From Azoarcus sp. DD4 (GTDB lineage Bacteria; Pseudomonadota; Gammaproteobacteria; Burkholderiales; Rhodocyclaceae), in contig NZ_CP022958.1 in assembly GCF_006496635.1 (NCBI RefSeq), positions 3,658,001 through 3,722,000 on the forward strand: a stretch of DNA of 64,000 nucleotides. The letters are read 5' to 3'. Shown in pieces: positions 8,098 to 16,057 of the stretch. The position numbers and the translations under genes are program-made. Numbering within the stretch: the stretch's first letter is position 1; every line of letters begins with the position of its first letter. The notes below the pieces were generated by a model. That model saw nothing but the letters and a program-made list of their open reading frames with translations, was not told the DNA's origin and did not search any database.

Positions 8098-8388
8098 TCA
8101 TGCTGCCCCTACGACGAATGCAACGAAGATGATTGCCAGAGCGCATTCAAAGGCGATAGCAGCCGAGCATGAGCTTGAAAGCGCAGTGTCGTTAAGCGAC
8201 CGGAACTTCAGCGACCAAATAAATTTCATCAGCGACAGCCTAGACGTGCCGAGATTGCTCTGCGTGAGCGAAGGGCGTCCAAGCTGTGACCAAATCTCGG
8301 GATGTACCGTTTTTAGATGACGCAGCATCCATGCACCATTCGCGTAGGAGAGCGCAAAAATGCAGAGGAACGCGACGATGAGATTCAT
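8098..8388 (-). CDS. Cassette 6: small membrane protein, unknown
   Basis: The 96-residue protein has an N-terminal hydrophobic helix (MNLIVAFLCIFALSYANGAW) and a C-terminal helix (AIAFECALAIIFVAFVVGAA) flanking a basic, serine-rich loop. I do not recognise the family. The ATG lies only 5 bases inside the cassette core (8394-8400), so there is no room for a cassette-borne ribosome binding site, a frequent trait of cassette genes. Confidence 0.55.
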   Translation of the reverse strand: MNLIVAFLCIFALSYANGAWMLRHLKTVHPEIWSQLGRPSLTQSNLGTSRLSLMKFIWSLKFRSLNDTALSSSCSAAIAFECALAIIFVAFVVGAA

Positions 8389-8393
8389 GAGGT

Positions 8394-8940
8394 GCCTAAC
8401 GAATGAAAAGGACTTCCCCGTCCCGGTCTTGCCGCATTGCGGCCCTTGGCACGCGAGTGTAACGATGGGAATTGCGAAATCTCATCAAGCCCCTGGACGG
8501 CCTGCGCGCCTGGGCCACCGCGGTGCAGCAGCGCACCTACCACAACAAGGCCGCCTGCGCGCTGGCCAACAAGCTTGCCCGCATCTGCTACGCGGTCCTG
8601 CGCGACCACGCTGCCTACGGCAATCCGCAGCCGCGCCCGGACAAGAAGCTCCAACGCACCGCCTTCGCCATCGCCGCCTGATCGATTCACCCTTTTCCCT
8701 CACCCTTGCGCCGAGACTGATCGCTCATCATGGCAAACCGGGTCACTCCCACGCGACAGAACGCCGATAACACTGCCGGCTCTCCAGCAGCCGCTTGTAA
8801 CGATTGGCGCTTCGCGGGCAGATTCCATGTCGGCACGGGCCATTCAGAGCCCACCACAGATGCCGGATATACGACTGCAGGTGATTCATCCCGGAAAGTC
8901 AGAAACACGATCAGCCTTGATTTACGGGGGAGTCCATATA
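8394..8940 (+). mobile_element. IS-A/IS-B fusion remnant (scar 2)
   Basis: The left 95 bases (8394-8488) match the left end of IS-A with a handful of changes, then the sequence switches at 8488/8489 to the last third of IS-B and runs to the IS-B terminal repeat at 8927-8936. The order IS-A left end, IS-B right end is the same as the intact tandem A-B insertion at 9652-12613. The simplest reading is an older tandem insertion in this attC that lost its middle, including the attC stem. Confidence 0.8.
8489..8681 (+). pseudogene. IS-B transposase C-terminal fragment
   Basis: This encodes the last 63 residues of the IS-B transposase (from LDGLRAWATAVQQRTYHNKA to the stop). It keeps the base (AAGCTTGCC) that is missing in the full-length copy, so here the frame continues correctly through CYAVLRDHAAYG to the natural stop. 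All catalytic residues are missing. Confidence 0.8.
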
Positions 8941-8946
8941 CGCAGT

Positions 8947-8953
8947 GTTAGGC
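8947..8953 (-). repeat. attC R'' core of cassette 5 (GCCTAAC)
   Basis: The minus strand reads GCCTAAC 16 bases after the cassette 5 stop codon and 7 bases from the end of scar 2. It complements the GTTAGGC at the 5' end of the same cassette (9652-9658). Confidence 0.75.
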
Positions 8954-8968
8954 CCTTGCACGAATTTG

Positions 8969-9649
8969 CTACTTGTTTTCACAATCAATTTGTTTTCTGA
9001 CAAATTTAGTGGAATCAGATACACCAACACGTACGGTTGTCTTATCGTTTTTGGCAACGATAGAAAGGCGCACACTAAAGTACCGGTCCCCATTCTTCAG
9101 GTAATAGTGACCTGAGACTCCTGTGAAACGTATCCGTGCGCCAAGGCGTGTTGTTCTTAGGAACGTTCCATATGATCCATCCCGATTGGGGAAGTCCAAG
9201 TAATTAACCCATTTCTTTCGTGGTAAGAATAGGTTCGTCTCCACATAAATCTCGCCTTCGTCCAAGGTGCCATCTTTTGTAATAAAGCAAAAGGAATAAT
9301 CTGAAGGATATCGATCACCTGGTTCATAAGTAAGCGAGGATAGGCCTTGACGTTCACAGATGTACCCGGAGTGATACCGTCGTGAAATATAGGGATCGTA
9401 GTAAAGATATGGGGCCGGGACATCCGTTACGTGCACAAGGCTCTTGCTCAAGTCTTCGACTTCTTTTCCTACAAGATCTAAGACATTAGCGAATTGATTA
9501 AGCACCCGTACGAAGTCAGGGTTCTGCTCATATAAAGAGCTAGGTTGCGAGAAATTGCATACTCTTCCGTCGGCTCCATAAGTCGCCGCGCTGAGTGTGA
9601 CTACCGCAATCGATGCGATCAGCATTTGGCGAAATACCAGGGTGAGCAT
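8969..9649 (-). CDS. Cassette 5: secreted protein, unknown
   Basis: The predicted 226-residue protein starts with a signal peptide (LIASIAVVTLSAATYGADG) and contains a mature domain rich in aromatic residues (PYLYYDPYISRRYHSGYICE, SGHYYLKNGDRYFSVRLSI) and four cysteines. No family is recognised. Its ATG (9647-9649) lies three bases inside the GTTAGGC core; the next in-frame ATG is eight codons later. IS-A is inserted right at the upstream attC, so the gene is now preceded by IS sequence and may be silent or driven from the element. Confidence 0.6.
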   Translation of the reverse strand: MLTLVFRQMLIASIAVVTLSAATYGADGRVCNFSQPSSLYEQNPDFVRVLNQFANVLDLVGKEVEDLSKSLVHVTDVPAPYLYYDPYISRRYHSGYICERQGLSSLTYEPGDRYPSDYSFCFITKDGTLDEGEIYVETNLFLPRKKWVNYLDFPNRDGSYGTFLRTTRLGARIRFTGVSGHYYLKNGDRYFSVRLSIVAKNDKTTVRVGVSDSTKFVRKQIDCENK

Positions 9650-9651
9650 AT

Positions 9652-9658
9652 GCCTAAC
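9652..9658 (-). repeat. Cassette core site (R' GTTAGGC) left of IS-A copy 1
   Basis: On the minus strand CGTTAGGC ends the disrupted attC of cassette 4 and begins cassette 5. IS-A is inserted immediately next to it (left end AATGAAAGGG from 9660). Confidence 0.8.
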
Positions 9659-9768
9659 GAATGAAAGGGACTTCCCCGTCCCGGTCTTGCCGCATTGCGG
9701 CCCTTGGCACGCGAGTGCCACGATGGGAAGTGCGAAATCTCATCAATCTGTCCGAGAGGGGAAAGTCC

Positions 9769-10785
9769 ATGAGCATTCTGACCGTTGGGATCGATCTCGC
9801 CAAGAGTGTATTCGCTGTGCATGGCGTGGATGAGGCTGGCCGCGCCGAATTGGTGCGCCCGGCGGTGCCGCGCGAGAAGCTGCATGAACTCATCGCAACG
9901 CTGCCGCCATGCGTGATCGGCATGGAAGCATGCTCGGGCGCGCATCATTGGGCCCGGCTATTTCAGGCAGCAGGGCATACGGTGCGCCTGATCGCACCGA
10001 AGTTCGTCACGCCTTACCGGATGAGCGGGCGGCGCAGCAAGAACGACGCGGCCGATGCCGCAGCGATCTGCGAGGCCGTGCAACGACCGCACATGCGCTT
10101 TGTGCCAATCAAAACGCTCGACCAGCAATCTCAGCTGATGGTGCACCGTGCCCGCCAGGGGTTCGTCGAGCAGCGCACGGCCACCATAAACCGCATCCGC
10201 GGCCTGCTGGCCGAGTTGGGTATCGTGCTGCCGCTCAAGGCGGCCACCGTCCGTCGACGTGCCGGCCAGTGCCTGGAAGATCTGCCCGGCTGGGCCAACA
10301 TGGTCATCGGGGATCTACTCGGTGAAGTCGATCGGCTCGATGAACGTATCGCGCAGTACGACCGCCATATCCGCCAGATCGCCCGCCAGGACATCCGGGC
10401 GCAGCGCCTGACCCGGCTGAGCGGCGTGGGCGAGACCACCGCCACCTGCCTGGTCGCCTTGATCGGCAACGGTCACGACTTCGAGTGCGGCCGCCAGTTC
10501 GCCGCTTGGCTCGGCCTGGTCCCCGGTCAGTACAGCTCTGGCGGCAAGGCCCGCCTCGGGCGCATCACCAAGGCGGGCGACGCCTACCTGCGCAGCCTGC
10601 TCGTCATGGGCGCCCGAGCCGTGCTGGCCGCAGCCCGCAACAAGACGGACGGCTTGAGCCGCTGGGCCCTGGCCGTAGAGCAGCGACGCGGCTACTGGAA
10701 AGCGGTGGTCGCCATTGCCGCGAAGAACGCGCGCATGGCGTGGGCGGTATTGCGACGAGGCGAAGCCTTTGCACTGCCGACTTGA
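9769..10785 (+). CDS. IS110/IS1111-family DEDD transposase (IS-A copy 1)
   Basis: The 338-residue protein has an N-terminal RuvC-like DEDD domain: D in VGIDLAKSVF, E in GMEACSGAHHWAR and the two D of KNDAADAAAI. The C-terminal Tnp20 domain (LSGVGETTATCLVALIG, FAAWLGLVPGQYSSGGKARLG) carries the SGG segment with the expected catalytic serine. In this family the enzyme works with a bridge RNA. The start ATG at 9769 begins the conserved domain and has a purine-rich stretch (GAGAGGGGAAAG) upstream. It is an intact frame. Confidence 0.92.
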   Translation: MSILTVGIDLAKSVFAVHGVDEAGRAELVRPAVPREKLHELIATLPPCVIGMEACSGAHHWARLFQAAGHTVRLIAPKFVTPYRMSGRRSKNDAADAAAICEAVQRPHMRFVPIKTLDQQSQLMVHRARQGFVEQRTATINRIRGLLAELGIVLPLKAATVRRRAGQCLEDLPGWANMVIGDLLGEVDRLDERIAQYDRHIRQIARQDIRAQRLTRLSGVGETTATCLVALIGNGHDFECGRQFAAWLGLVPGQYSSGGKARLGRITKAGDAYLRSLLVMGARAVLAAARNKTDGLSRWALAVEQRRGYWKAVVAIAAKNARMAWAVLRRGEAFALPT

Positions 10786-11129
10786 ACCCTCCCGGCAGCC
10801 CATCGACCAGAACGAACCGATTTGACCGCCGCGTGACGGCAAGCGTTGATGACAACAGGTCTGGACCTGCGCGGGGAGTGACCGATTAATTCAAGGGCAG
10901 CCATACGAGTGCCGGCTAACGAATGGGTCCCCCGCGTGCGTCCTTCATCAGGGTCCGCAGCCAAACGACGGCTGCAACGATGACCGTTTGTAGTTTAGCC
11001 AGTCCGCACCTTGTTGTTTCTGCGCACTTTGCTGCTTGCCCGGTGCTGTCGTATCGAAAGACGAGGATCAATGCCCGCTACGTGGGCAGGGGGGCGCTAT
11101 TGCTTGACTAATGGGGAAGCCCTTGTAGT
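10786..11129 (+). ncRNA. Candidate bridge RNA region of IS-A copy 1
   Basis: These 344 bases downstream of the transposase have no convincing gene. In IS1111-group elements the bridge RNA is encoded in the 3' non-coding end. The segment contains CTAACGAATG at 10916-10925, an exact 10-base copy of the left target/element junction (9655-9664), and TTAATTCAAG at 10887-10896, which resembles the L'/R' spacer of many attC sites. These could be guide loops. The RNA itself is inferred, not shown. Confidence 0.5.
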
Positions 11130-11180
11130 GCGAGGTAAGCGGACGGCAGCCAGCGCAGCTGGCTGACGGTCCGCTTGACT
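11130..11180 (-). repeat. attC stem (L''-L') of cassette 4, flanked by two ISs
   Basis: Between IS-A and IS-B lies the central hairpin of an attC. The arms AAGCGGAC (11137-11144) and GTCCGCTT (11169-11176) pair, as do GCAGCCAGC and GCTGGCTGAC in the middle. The outer R'' and R' cores of this attC are about 1.4 kb away on each side because IS-B and IS-A were inserted on the two sides of the stem. Confidence 0.8.
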
Positions 11181-11272
11181 GATGGGATGGACTCCCCCTC
11201 CTTTTCGGCGCCCAATTGGCGCCACCGGTGCTCATGGGGATGGGGATCGGTCTTCAGAAGGAGGAGTCCGTC

Positions 11273-12357
11273 ATGGATGCTACTACCGTTGCCGTCGACC
11301 TGGCCAAGAGCGTCTTTCAACTCGCCGTCGCCGATTCGTCCTGGCGCGTGATCGAGAATCACCGACTCACCCGAATCCAGTTCGAGCGCTGGTTCGCCAA
11401 TCGCACTGTCTCGCTCGTCATCATGGAGGCCTGCGGTTCGGCGCATCACTGGGCGCGCTGGCTCAATTCGTTTGGCATCGAGGTGCGGCTGCTCCCGGCG
11501 GCCTATATCCGCGCCTATGTCCGGCGTAACAAGACCGATGCCGCCGACGCCCGCGCCTTGCTCGACGCGGCCCGCGCGGCCGACATCGACCCGGTGCGCG
11601 TGAAGTCGGTCGAACAGCAAGCGCTGCAGGGCCTGCACCGGATTCGCTCGCTGTGGATGAGTACCCGCACTTCGCGCATCAATGCGCTGCGCGGCTTCTG
11701 CCGGGAGTTTGGCCTGAGCATTCCGCAGGGTGCGCGCACCGGCGTGGAGGCGATCAGCCGGGTGTTGGCGGATCCGCGCTCGCCGGTTCCAGCGCTCATT
11801 CGCGAAACCATGCGATTGCTGATCGAGGAGATCCGCCTGCTCGAACAACGTGTCGCGCAACTGGAACGGGAATTCACCGCGCTGGCGCGACACAGTGCCG
11901 CTTGCACCCAGTTGATGTCGGTGCCGGGCATTGGCCTCTTGACCGCAACCGCGATGGTGGCCGCCACCGGCGGCGACGTGACGCACTTCAGGGATGCCCG
12001 CCATTTCGCGAGCTGGTTCGGGCTGACGCCGAAGGAATATTCCTCGGGCAGCACCCGCAAGCTCGGCCGCATCTCGAAGCGGGGAGATCGCTATTTGAGG
12101 ATGCTGCTCACCCATGGCGCCCGCGCGGTGCTGCGGGCCGCGGCCCTGGCCCGCGACGCGAGCCGCCCGCTGGACGGCCTGCGCACCTGGGCGACCGAGG
12201 TGCAGCGCCGCACCAATCACAACAAGGCCGCCTGCGCGCTGGCCAACAAGTTGCCCGCATCTGCTACGCGGTCCTGCGCGACCACGCTGCCTACGGCAAT
12301 CCGCAGCCTCGTCCGGACAAGAAGCTCGAACGCACCGCCTTCGCCATCGCCGCCTGA
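11273..12357 (+). pseudogene. IS-B transposase, frameshifted near the C-terminus
   Basis: The frame starts at ATG 11273 after AAGGAGGAG. It has the DEDD residues (VAVDLAKSVF, IMEACGSAHHWAR, NKTDAADARAL) and the Tnp20 part with the SSGSTRKLGR serine segment. After NKAACALANK a single base is missing relative to scar 2 (AAGTTGCC against AAGCTTGCC, near 12250), so the ending CYAVLRDHAAYG lies in the next frame and the shifted frame runs on to 12637. Only about 35 C-terminal residues are replaced, so residual activity cannot be excluded. Confidence 0.85.
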
Positions 12358-12613
12358 TCGATTCATCCCTTCTCCTCACCCTTGCGCCGAGACTGATCGC
12401 TCATCATGGCAAACCGGGTCACACCCACGCGACAGAACGCCGATAACACTTCCGGCTCTCCAGCAGCCGCTTGTACCGATTGGCGCTTCGCGGGCAGATT
12501 CCATGTCGGCACCGGTCATTCAGAGCCCACCACAGATGCCGGATATACGACTGCAAGTGATTCAACCCGGAAAGTCAGAAACACGGTCTATCTTGATTTA
12601 CGGGGGAGTCCAT
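12358..12613 (+). ncRNA. Candidate bridge RNA region of IS-B
   Basis: These 256 bases between the natural transposase stop and the right terminal repeat contain no credible gene. By analogy with IS1111-group elements they should encode the bridge RNA. Close copies occur at 7862-8078 and 8682-8936, so this is the most repeated segment in the island. The RNA is inferred. Confidence 0.4.
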
Positions 12614-12622
12614 AGACGAATT

Positions 12623-12629
12623 GTTAGCG
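12623..12629 (-). repeat. attC R'' core of cassette 4 (CGCTAAC)
   Basis: The minus strand reads CGCTAAC immediately after the cassette 4 stop (12630-12632), followed by AATTCGTC, the common R''-L'' spacer, and then IS-B. It complements the GTTAGCG core at 13663-13669. Confidence 0.8.
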
Positions 12630-13625
12630 CTACTTGAACCGGAGTACGTCATAGAAATTGCGAATAACTTTGCATGAGCCAAGAGCGCGAACAATTTCCT
12701 CCATGTCTTTAATGTCAGCGTCGCCGTGCCCGTGATCATGCCCATGACCATGCATAGGTTGCATTGTTGTTTCGAACGTCTTCTTTAAGCCCAGAAATGC
12801 GGGCTTCCCGTCCCACCCATCCTCTAGCTTGCCCGCCCAAGTTCCCGTCCACTGAATACTTGGTAGGTTATTGGCTTCTTGCCAACGATCAATGCAGGCA
12901 TCAACCCAACCGTGTAAATACCAAAAATGTGGGTTCACATGGCTAGAGTATGTGTCACCCAGATAGTCATAGCTCGGGTCGTCCCACTTCGGATCGATGT
13001 CGCGGGTATCGTCAAGGTTTGGGCTGGGCATGTAGCCAACCGGCTCTGCTGCCCAACGCATGTGAAGGTTGTTGTGAATGGTCATCTCAAGCATATTGCC
13101 TAGTGCTCCAAGAGATAGCCGTCGCAGATTTATCCGATCCGTGTAGAAAGCTTCCCATGTCTTCATAGTGCCTTTAAGGAATTGATCTCCTTTCAGCATT
13201 TGGAGCCTTGCTGTCATTCCTTGCTGTTGATCCGGAGGCATGGTTGGATCCAGGTATTCCCAGGCTGGCGGCACAGGGAAGCCCGAATCTGAAACATCAG
13301 GAATTGATGCCCATGGAGTGATTCTTTGGTAATTCGGGTCCGCAATTCTTGCGAGCAGATCGTTAACCTCCGAAATCATTTGCCTGTGCATATACAGGAA
13401 GTCCTCGCCAGAATAGTTGTCGAGTATCAGCTTCCCGTTTGTATCGAATGGAGCGCGGTCATTCGGTGGTGCCCACCCCTTGGCGCGAATCAACGCCTTT
13501 GTTTCGGCTGTTAATTCAGGATCGTTCCAAGCGCCCCTAATGGCATGCCACAGAAAATGACGCAAACGATGCCTGCGAGAGGCGAGCATATCGATGACCT
13601 GTTTCGGGGGAATCTTCGCTGGCAT
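12630..13625 (-). CDS. Cassette 4: tyrosinase-like (type 3 copper) protein
   Basis: The 331-residue protein has features of the tyrosinase/hemocyanin fold. FLYMHRQMISEV (H80) resembles the last CuA helix, HNNLHMRW (H184, H188) the first CuB pair, and HVNPHFWYLHGWVDACIDRW (H233, H238) the DPxFxxHHxxVDRxW CuB signature. Upstream H19, H23 and H27 could complete CuA. A His/Gly-rich run (about residues 295-305) near the C-terminus suggests additional metal binding. No signal peptide is seen. AAAGGAGAG lies 6 bases before the ATG inside the cassette. The enzymatic activity is an inference; spacing is unlike classical tyrosinases. Confidence 0.55.
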   Translation of the reverse strand: MPAKIPPKQVIDMLASRRHRLRHFLWHAIRGAWNDPELTAETKALIRAKGWAPPNDRAPFDTNGKLILDNYSGEDFLYMHRQMISEVNDLLARIADPNYQRITPWASIPDVSDSGFPVPPAWEYLDPTMPPDQQQGMTARLQMLKGDQFLKGTMKTWEAFYTDRINLRRLSLGALGNMLEMTIHNNLHMRWAAEPVGYMPSPNLDDTRDIDPKWDDPSYDYLGDTYSSHVNPHFWYLHGWVDACIDRWQEANNLPSIQWTGTWAGKLEDGWDGKPAFLGLKKTFETTMQPMHGHGHDHGHGDADIKDMEEIVRALGSCKVIRNFYDVLRFK

Positions 13626-13662
13626 ATGAACTCTCCTTTGGTGAATGGCAGGGGCTTGGTAG

Positions 13663-13712
13663 CGCTAACGTTGAAGCTGGCCCGCGGACCGAGGCTTGCC
13701 GAGAGACGGAGA
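13663..13712 (-). repeat. attC half (L'-R') of cassette 3
   Basis: On the minus strand GGGCCAGCTTCAAC (L') is followed by GTTAGCG (R', 13663-13669). The other half of this attC lies beyond the IS3-family element at 16058-16087. Confidence 0.75.
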
Positions 13713-14164
13713 GTTCCTGCGAAAAAGTGGACACCCGCTAGTCATGTGAATTGACGCTCGAAATCTGCAGGCGACCGATAGCCGAGTGCTGAGTGTAGTC
13801 GCCGATGATTGTAGAAATCCACGTAATCGCGAATGGCGCGCTGCAGTTCGTAGTCGGAATTGAAACGGTAGCGGTGATACATATCGGATTTCATGGTCTT
13901 GTTCCAAGACTCCATGTGCGCATTGTCCGTCATGCGCCGGGGCCGATTAACGGATTGATCGATACCCGCACGCTGCAGACAGCGCTTGAAATCGGCTGCC
14001 AGAAATTCGACACCGCGATCGCTATGGAAAAGAACGCCCGGTTGCGGCCTGCGCGTCCGCACCGCGGACGCCAGTGCTCTCCGGGTCAGCGCTGCAGTCT
14101 TCTCTGAACCGAGTGACCAGCCGATCAGGCGGCGGGAATGGCGATCCATCACGGTGGCCAGATA

Positions 14165-15264
14165 CTAACTTTCTAAAAAGTAATGTCAGGCAAGGGCATA
14201 TTGACACTCCGGCTGGCGGAAGAACGATTTGACCAGGTTCGGCAGGCGTTGAATCCGGCGCAGCGCGCCCAGCGCCAGCCGCTTCATTTCGTCCTTGTCC
14301 TGCACCAGGCGCTTCGAGACCTGGCGCTTCACGTGCGCCCAGACCTGTTCGTCGGGGTTCAGTTGGGGCGAGTACGGCGGCAGGTAGAAGAGCTCGAGCT
14401 GCCCCTTCAGGCTCTCGACGTAGGCGCGAACCAGCTTCGCCTTGTGAATGGGGTGTCCATCGACAATGACGAAGACGGGCTTGGTGGCGCCGATCATCAG
14501 TCGCTTGAGGAACTCCCGGAATACCGTAGCGGTGACCGAGCCTTCGTGAAGCATGAAGCGAAACTCGCCTTGCGGGCTCACCGCCGAAATCATGTTCAGC
14601 GAGAAGCGCCGGCCGGTGACCTCGACGACCGGCGTCTGCCCACGCGGGGCCCACGTGGTGCCGGTGTGGTAGTCGGAGCGAATCCCCGATTCGTCGGCAA
14701 AGTAGATCGTCGCGCCCGCCGCACGCGCTTTGGCACGAATCGCCGGATAGGTTTCCGACTCCCATTGGCGCACCAGCGCGGCATCCTGCTGCCATGCTTG
14801 GTAGAGCGGCTTCTGGGCGCTGAATCCGAGCATCTTCATGAGCCGGCTGACCGTGGCGATCGACAGCTCCTTGCCGAACTGCCGCTTGATCAGCGCGCGA
14901 ATCAGCGACAGCGTCCACAGCCCGAACTCGAACTTGTACTGCAGCGGCGTGTTCTCCCGCACTGCCTGAGCGAGCCAGCGCATCTCCTCGGCGCTCACCT
15001 TCGAGGGGCGCCCCGGAATCGGCTTGGCAAGCAGCGCGTTCTGTCCGCCGCTCGCAAAGTCGGCCAGCCACCGAAAGACACTGCGCACGTTCACGCCGAA
15101 GGCGGCCGCTACGCTTTGTGCTGTCTGCCCTTCGCGAACCGCCTTGATGGCCTGTTGGCGCATGACCTGAAGCGAGTGATGGTCGATGGCCCGACCGTCC
15201 GAGTTCCGTTTGCATTTCATGCGCGTATTGTCTCATGCTGTGACAATACTTACGAGAATGTTAG
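14165..15264 (-). mobile_element. IS630-family element
   Basis: The element is exactly 1,100 bases between terminal repeats CTAACTTTCTAAAAAGTAAT (14165-) and the matching CTAACATTCTCGTAAGTATT read inward from 15264. It is flanked by TA on both sides (14163-14164 and 15265-15266), the classic IS630 target duplication. It sits inside orfB of the IS3-family element and appears intact and therefore the most recent insertion at this site. Confidence 0.92.
14186..15220 (-). CDS. IS630-family DDE transposase
   Basis: The 344-residue protein has an N-terminal helix-turn-helix (QSVAAAFGVNVRSVFRWLADF), a winged-helix segment (FGLWTLSLIRALIKRQFG) and the DDE domain with the aspartates in IYFADESGIRSD and FVIVDGHPIHK and the glutamate in LNPDEQVWAHVKR. 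The single uninterrupted frame suggests it is active. The ATG is 44 bases inside the right terminal repeat. Confidence 0.92.
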   Translation of the reverse strand: MKCKRNSDGRAIDHHSLQVMRQQAIKAVREGQTAQSVAAAFGVNVRSVFRWLADFASGGQNALLAKPIPGRPSKVSAEEMRWLAQAVRENTPLQYKFEFGLWTLSLIRALIKRQFGKELSIATVSRLMKMLGFSAQKPLYQAWQQDAALVRQWESETYPAIRAKARAAGATIYFADESGIRSDYHTGTTWAPRGQTPVVEVTGRRFSLNMISAVSPQGEFRFMLHEGSVTATVFREFLKRLMIGATKPVFVIVDGHPIHKAKLVRAYVESLKGQLELFYLPPYSPQLNPDEQVWAHVKRQVSKRLVQDKDEMKRLALGALRRIQRLPNLVKSFFRQPECQYALA

Positions 15265-15649
15265 TAACGCCACTGATCCTTGACCTTCAGGTAAGTCACA
15301 TCGCCGACCCAGACCTGATCTGGACGTTCCTCCTTGACCTGATGTGCTTTGCTCTCGACGCTATCGAAGAACTGGGTAAGACCAGGCATACGTCGATAGA
15401 GCTTGGCAGAACAAGCCCGCACACCGTGCTCACGCATCAAGCGCTCGACGCGTCGCTTGCCGACTGCTTCACCTTGAGCTTTCAAGGCGGCATGCACCCG
15501 CGGGCTGCCATAGGTTTCCCGACTCGCCCGATGGGCCGATTCGATCTGTTCAAGCAGGCGAGCGTCCTCTGCCGCTCGGGCACTGAGCGGGCGCTGACGC
15601 CATGCGTAGTAGCCAGATGGGCTGACGTTCAGGATGCGGCACATGATTC

Positions 15650-16006
15650 TCACCGGGAACGTTTCCTGGCAGTGCTCGATGAAGGCGAAGACGTCCCCTT
15701 TCGAGCGGAAGTGAACGCGATGGCTTTTTTTAAAAGTTCATGCTCCAGCTTCAGACGCTCGAAATCCTTCTTGAGCTTACGCAATTCCTTGAGCTCGGCC
15801 GCCACATCCTTATCGATGTCGATCTCCTTGGTCAGGATAAGCCCCTCGCGCGCTTGCTTACGCCACTTCGACAGCATAAACGGATGAATGCACAACGACG
15901 CAGCAACGTCACTCACCATCACCCCAGGCAACCGACTTAGCCGCACAGCGGTTGCCTTGAAATTCGCACTATATCGATAGACCGTTCTCGGACCTGGCTT
16001 TCCCAT
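15650..16006 (-). CDS. IS3-family orfA
   Basis: The 118-residue protein has a helix-turn-helix (VSDVAASLCIHPFMLSKWRKQ) and a leucine-zipper-like coiled coil (AAELKELRKLKKDFERLKLE). A run of seven A on the coding strand (15725-15731, in LLKKAIA) followed by G is a typical -1 frameshift site for making an OrfAB fusion; the orfA stop and the orfB start overlap (ATGA at 15650-15653). AGGAG lies 8 bases before the chosen ATG. Confidence 0.85.
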   Translation of the reverse strand: MGKPGPRTVYRYSANFKATAVRLSRLPGVMVSDVAASLCIHPFMLSKWRKQAREGLILTKEIDIDKDVAAELKELRKLKKDFERLKLEHELLKKAIAFTSARKGTSSPSSSTARKRSR

Positions 16007-16057
16007 CGCAAACACTCCTGAATGGTTGGTTCAGAGTGTCCACAAAACCGTAGGAAC

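Larger units (their letters stand above)
9660..11129 (+). mobile_element. IS-A copy 1 (IS110 family, IS1111-attC type)
   Basis: The element of about 1.47 kb sits between R' and L' of the attC of cassette 4. It encodes one transposase and has a long 3' non-coding part. Subterminal inverted repeats are GGGACTTCCCC (9667-9677) and, at the right end, the complement of GGGCTTCCCC (11113-11122). The stretch 9652-11129 is identical to 17103-18580 over all 1,478 bases, including the abutting R' core. Insertion between L' and R' of attC is the known habit of the IS1111-attC group. Confidence 0.9.
11181..12613 (+). mobile_element. IS-B (IS110 family, IS1111-like), full length
   Basis: The element of about 1.43 kb has inverted repeats TGGACTCCCCC (11188-11198) and its complement GGGGGAGTCCA (12602-12612). 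It carries one transposase, disrupted by a one-base deletion, and a 3' non-coding region of about 255 bases. It is inserted between R'' (12623-12629) and L'' of the attC of cassette 4, the mirror-image position of IS-A, in the same orientation. The 3' ends of older copies survive at 7862-8078 and 8489-8936. Confidence 0.85.
13742..15653 (-). pseudogene. IS3-family orfB transposase split by IS630
   Basis: The N-terminal part (15653 to about 15267) holds the HTH_21 region and the first catalytic aspartate (VWVGDVTYL). The C-terminal part (14163 to 13742) holds the second aspartate (FHSDRGVEF) and the glutamate (HMESWNKTMKSD) of the DDE rve domain. The frame is broken by the IS630-family element at a TA between QWRY and LATVMDRH, so the element can no longer make its transposase. 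Confidence 0.88.
13713..16057 (-). mobile_element. IS3-family element interrupted by an IS630-family element
   Basis: The inverted repeats GTTCCTGCG (13713-13721) and its partner (16049-16057, complement GTTCCTACG), each followed by GTGGACAC, define the ends; a tighter TG...CA reading gives 13728-16042. Without the nested 1.1-kb IS630 element it is about 1.2 kb, normal for IS3. It carries orfA and a split orfB and is inserted in the loop region of the attC of cassette 3. No clear 3-base target duplication is visible. Confidence 0.8.

Noticed and set aside
9619..9948. Minus-strand frames at the left end of IS-A (repeated at 17079-17399)
   Set aside because: They are antisense to the transposase start and identical in both copies only because the element is duplicated. 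No domain is recognised and no ribosome binding site is present.
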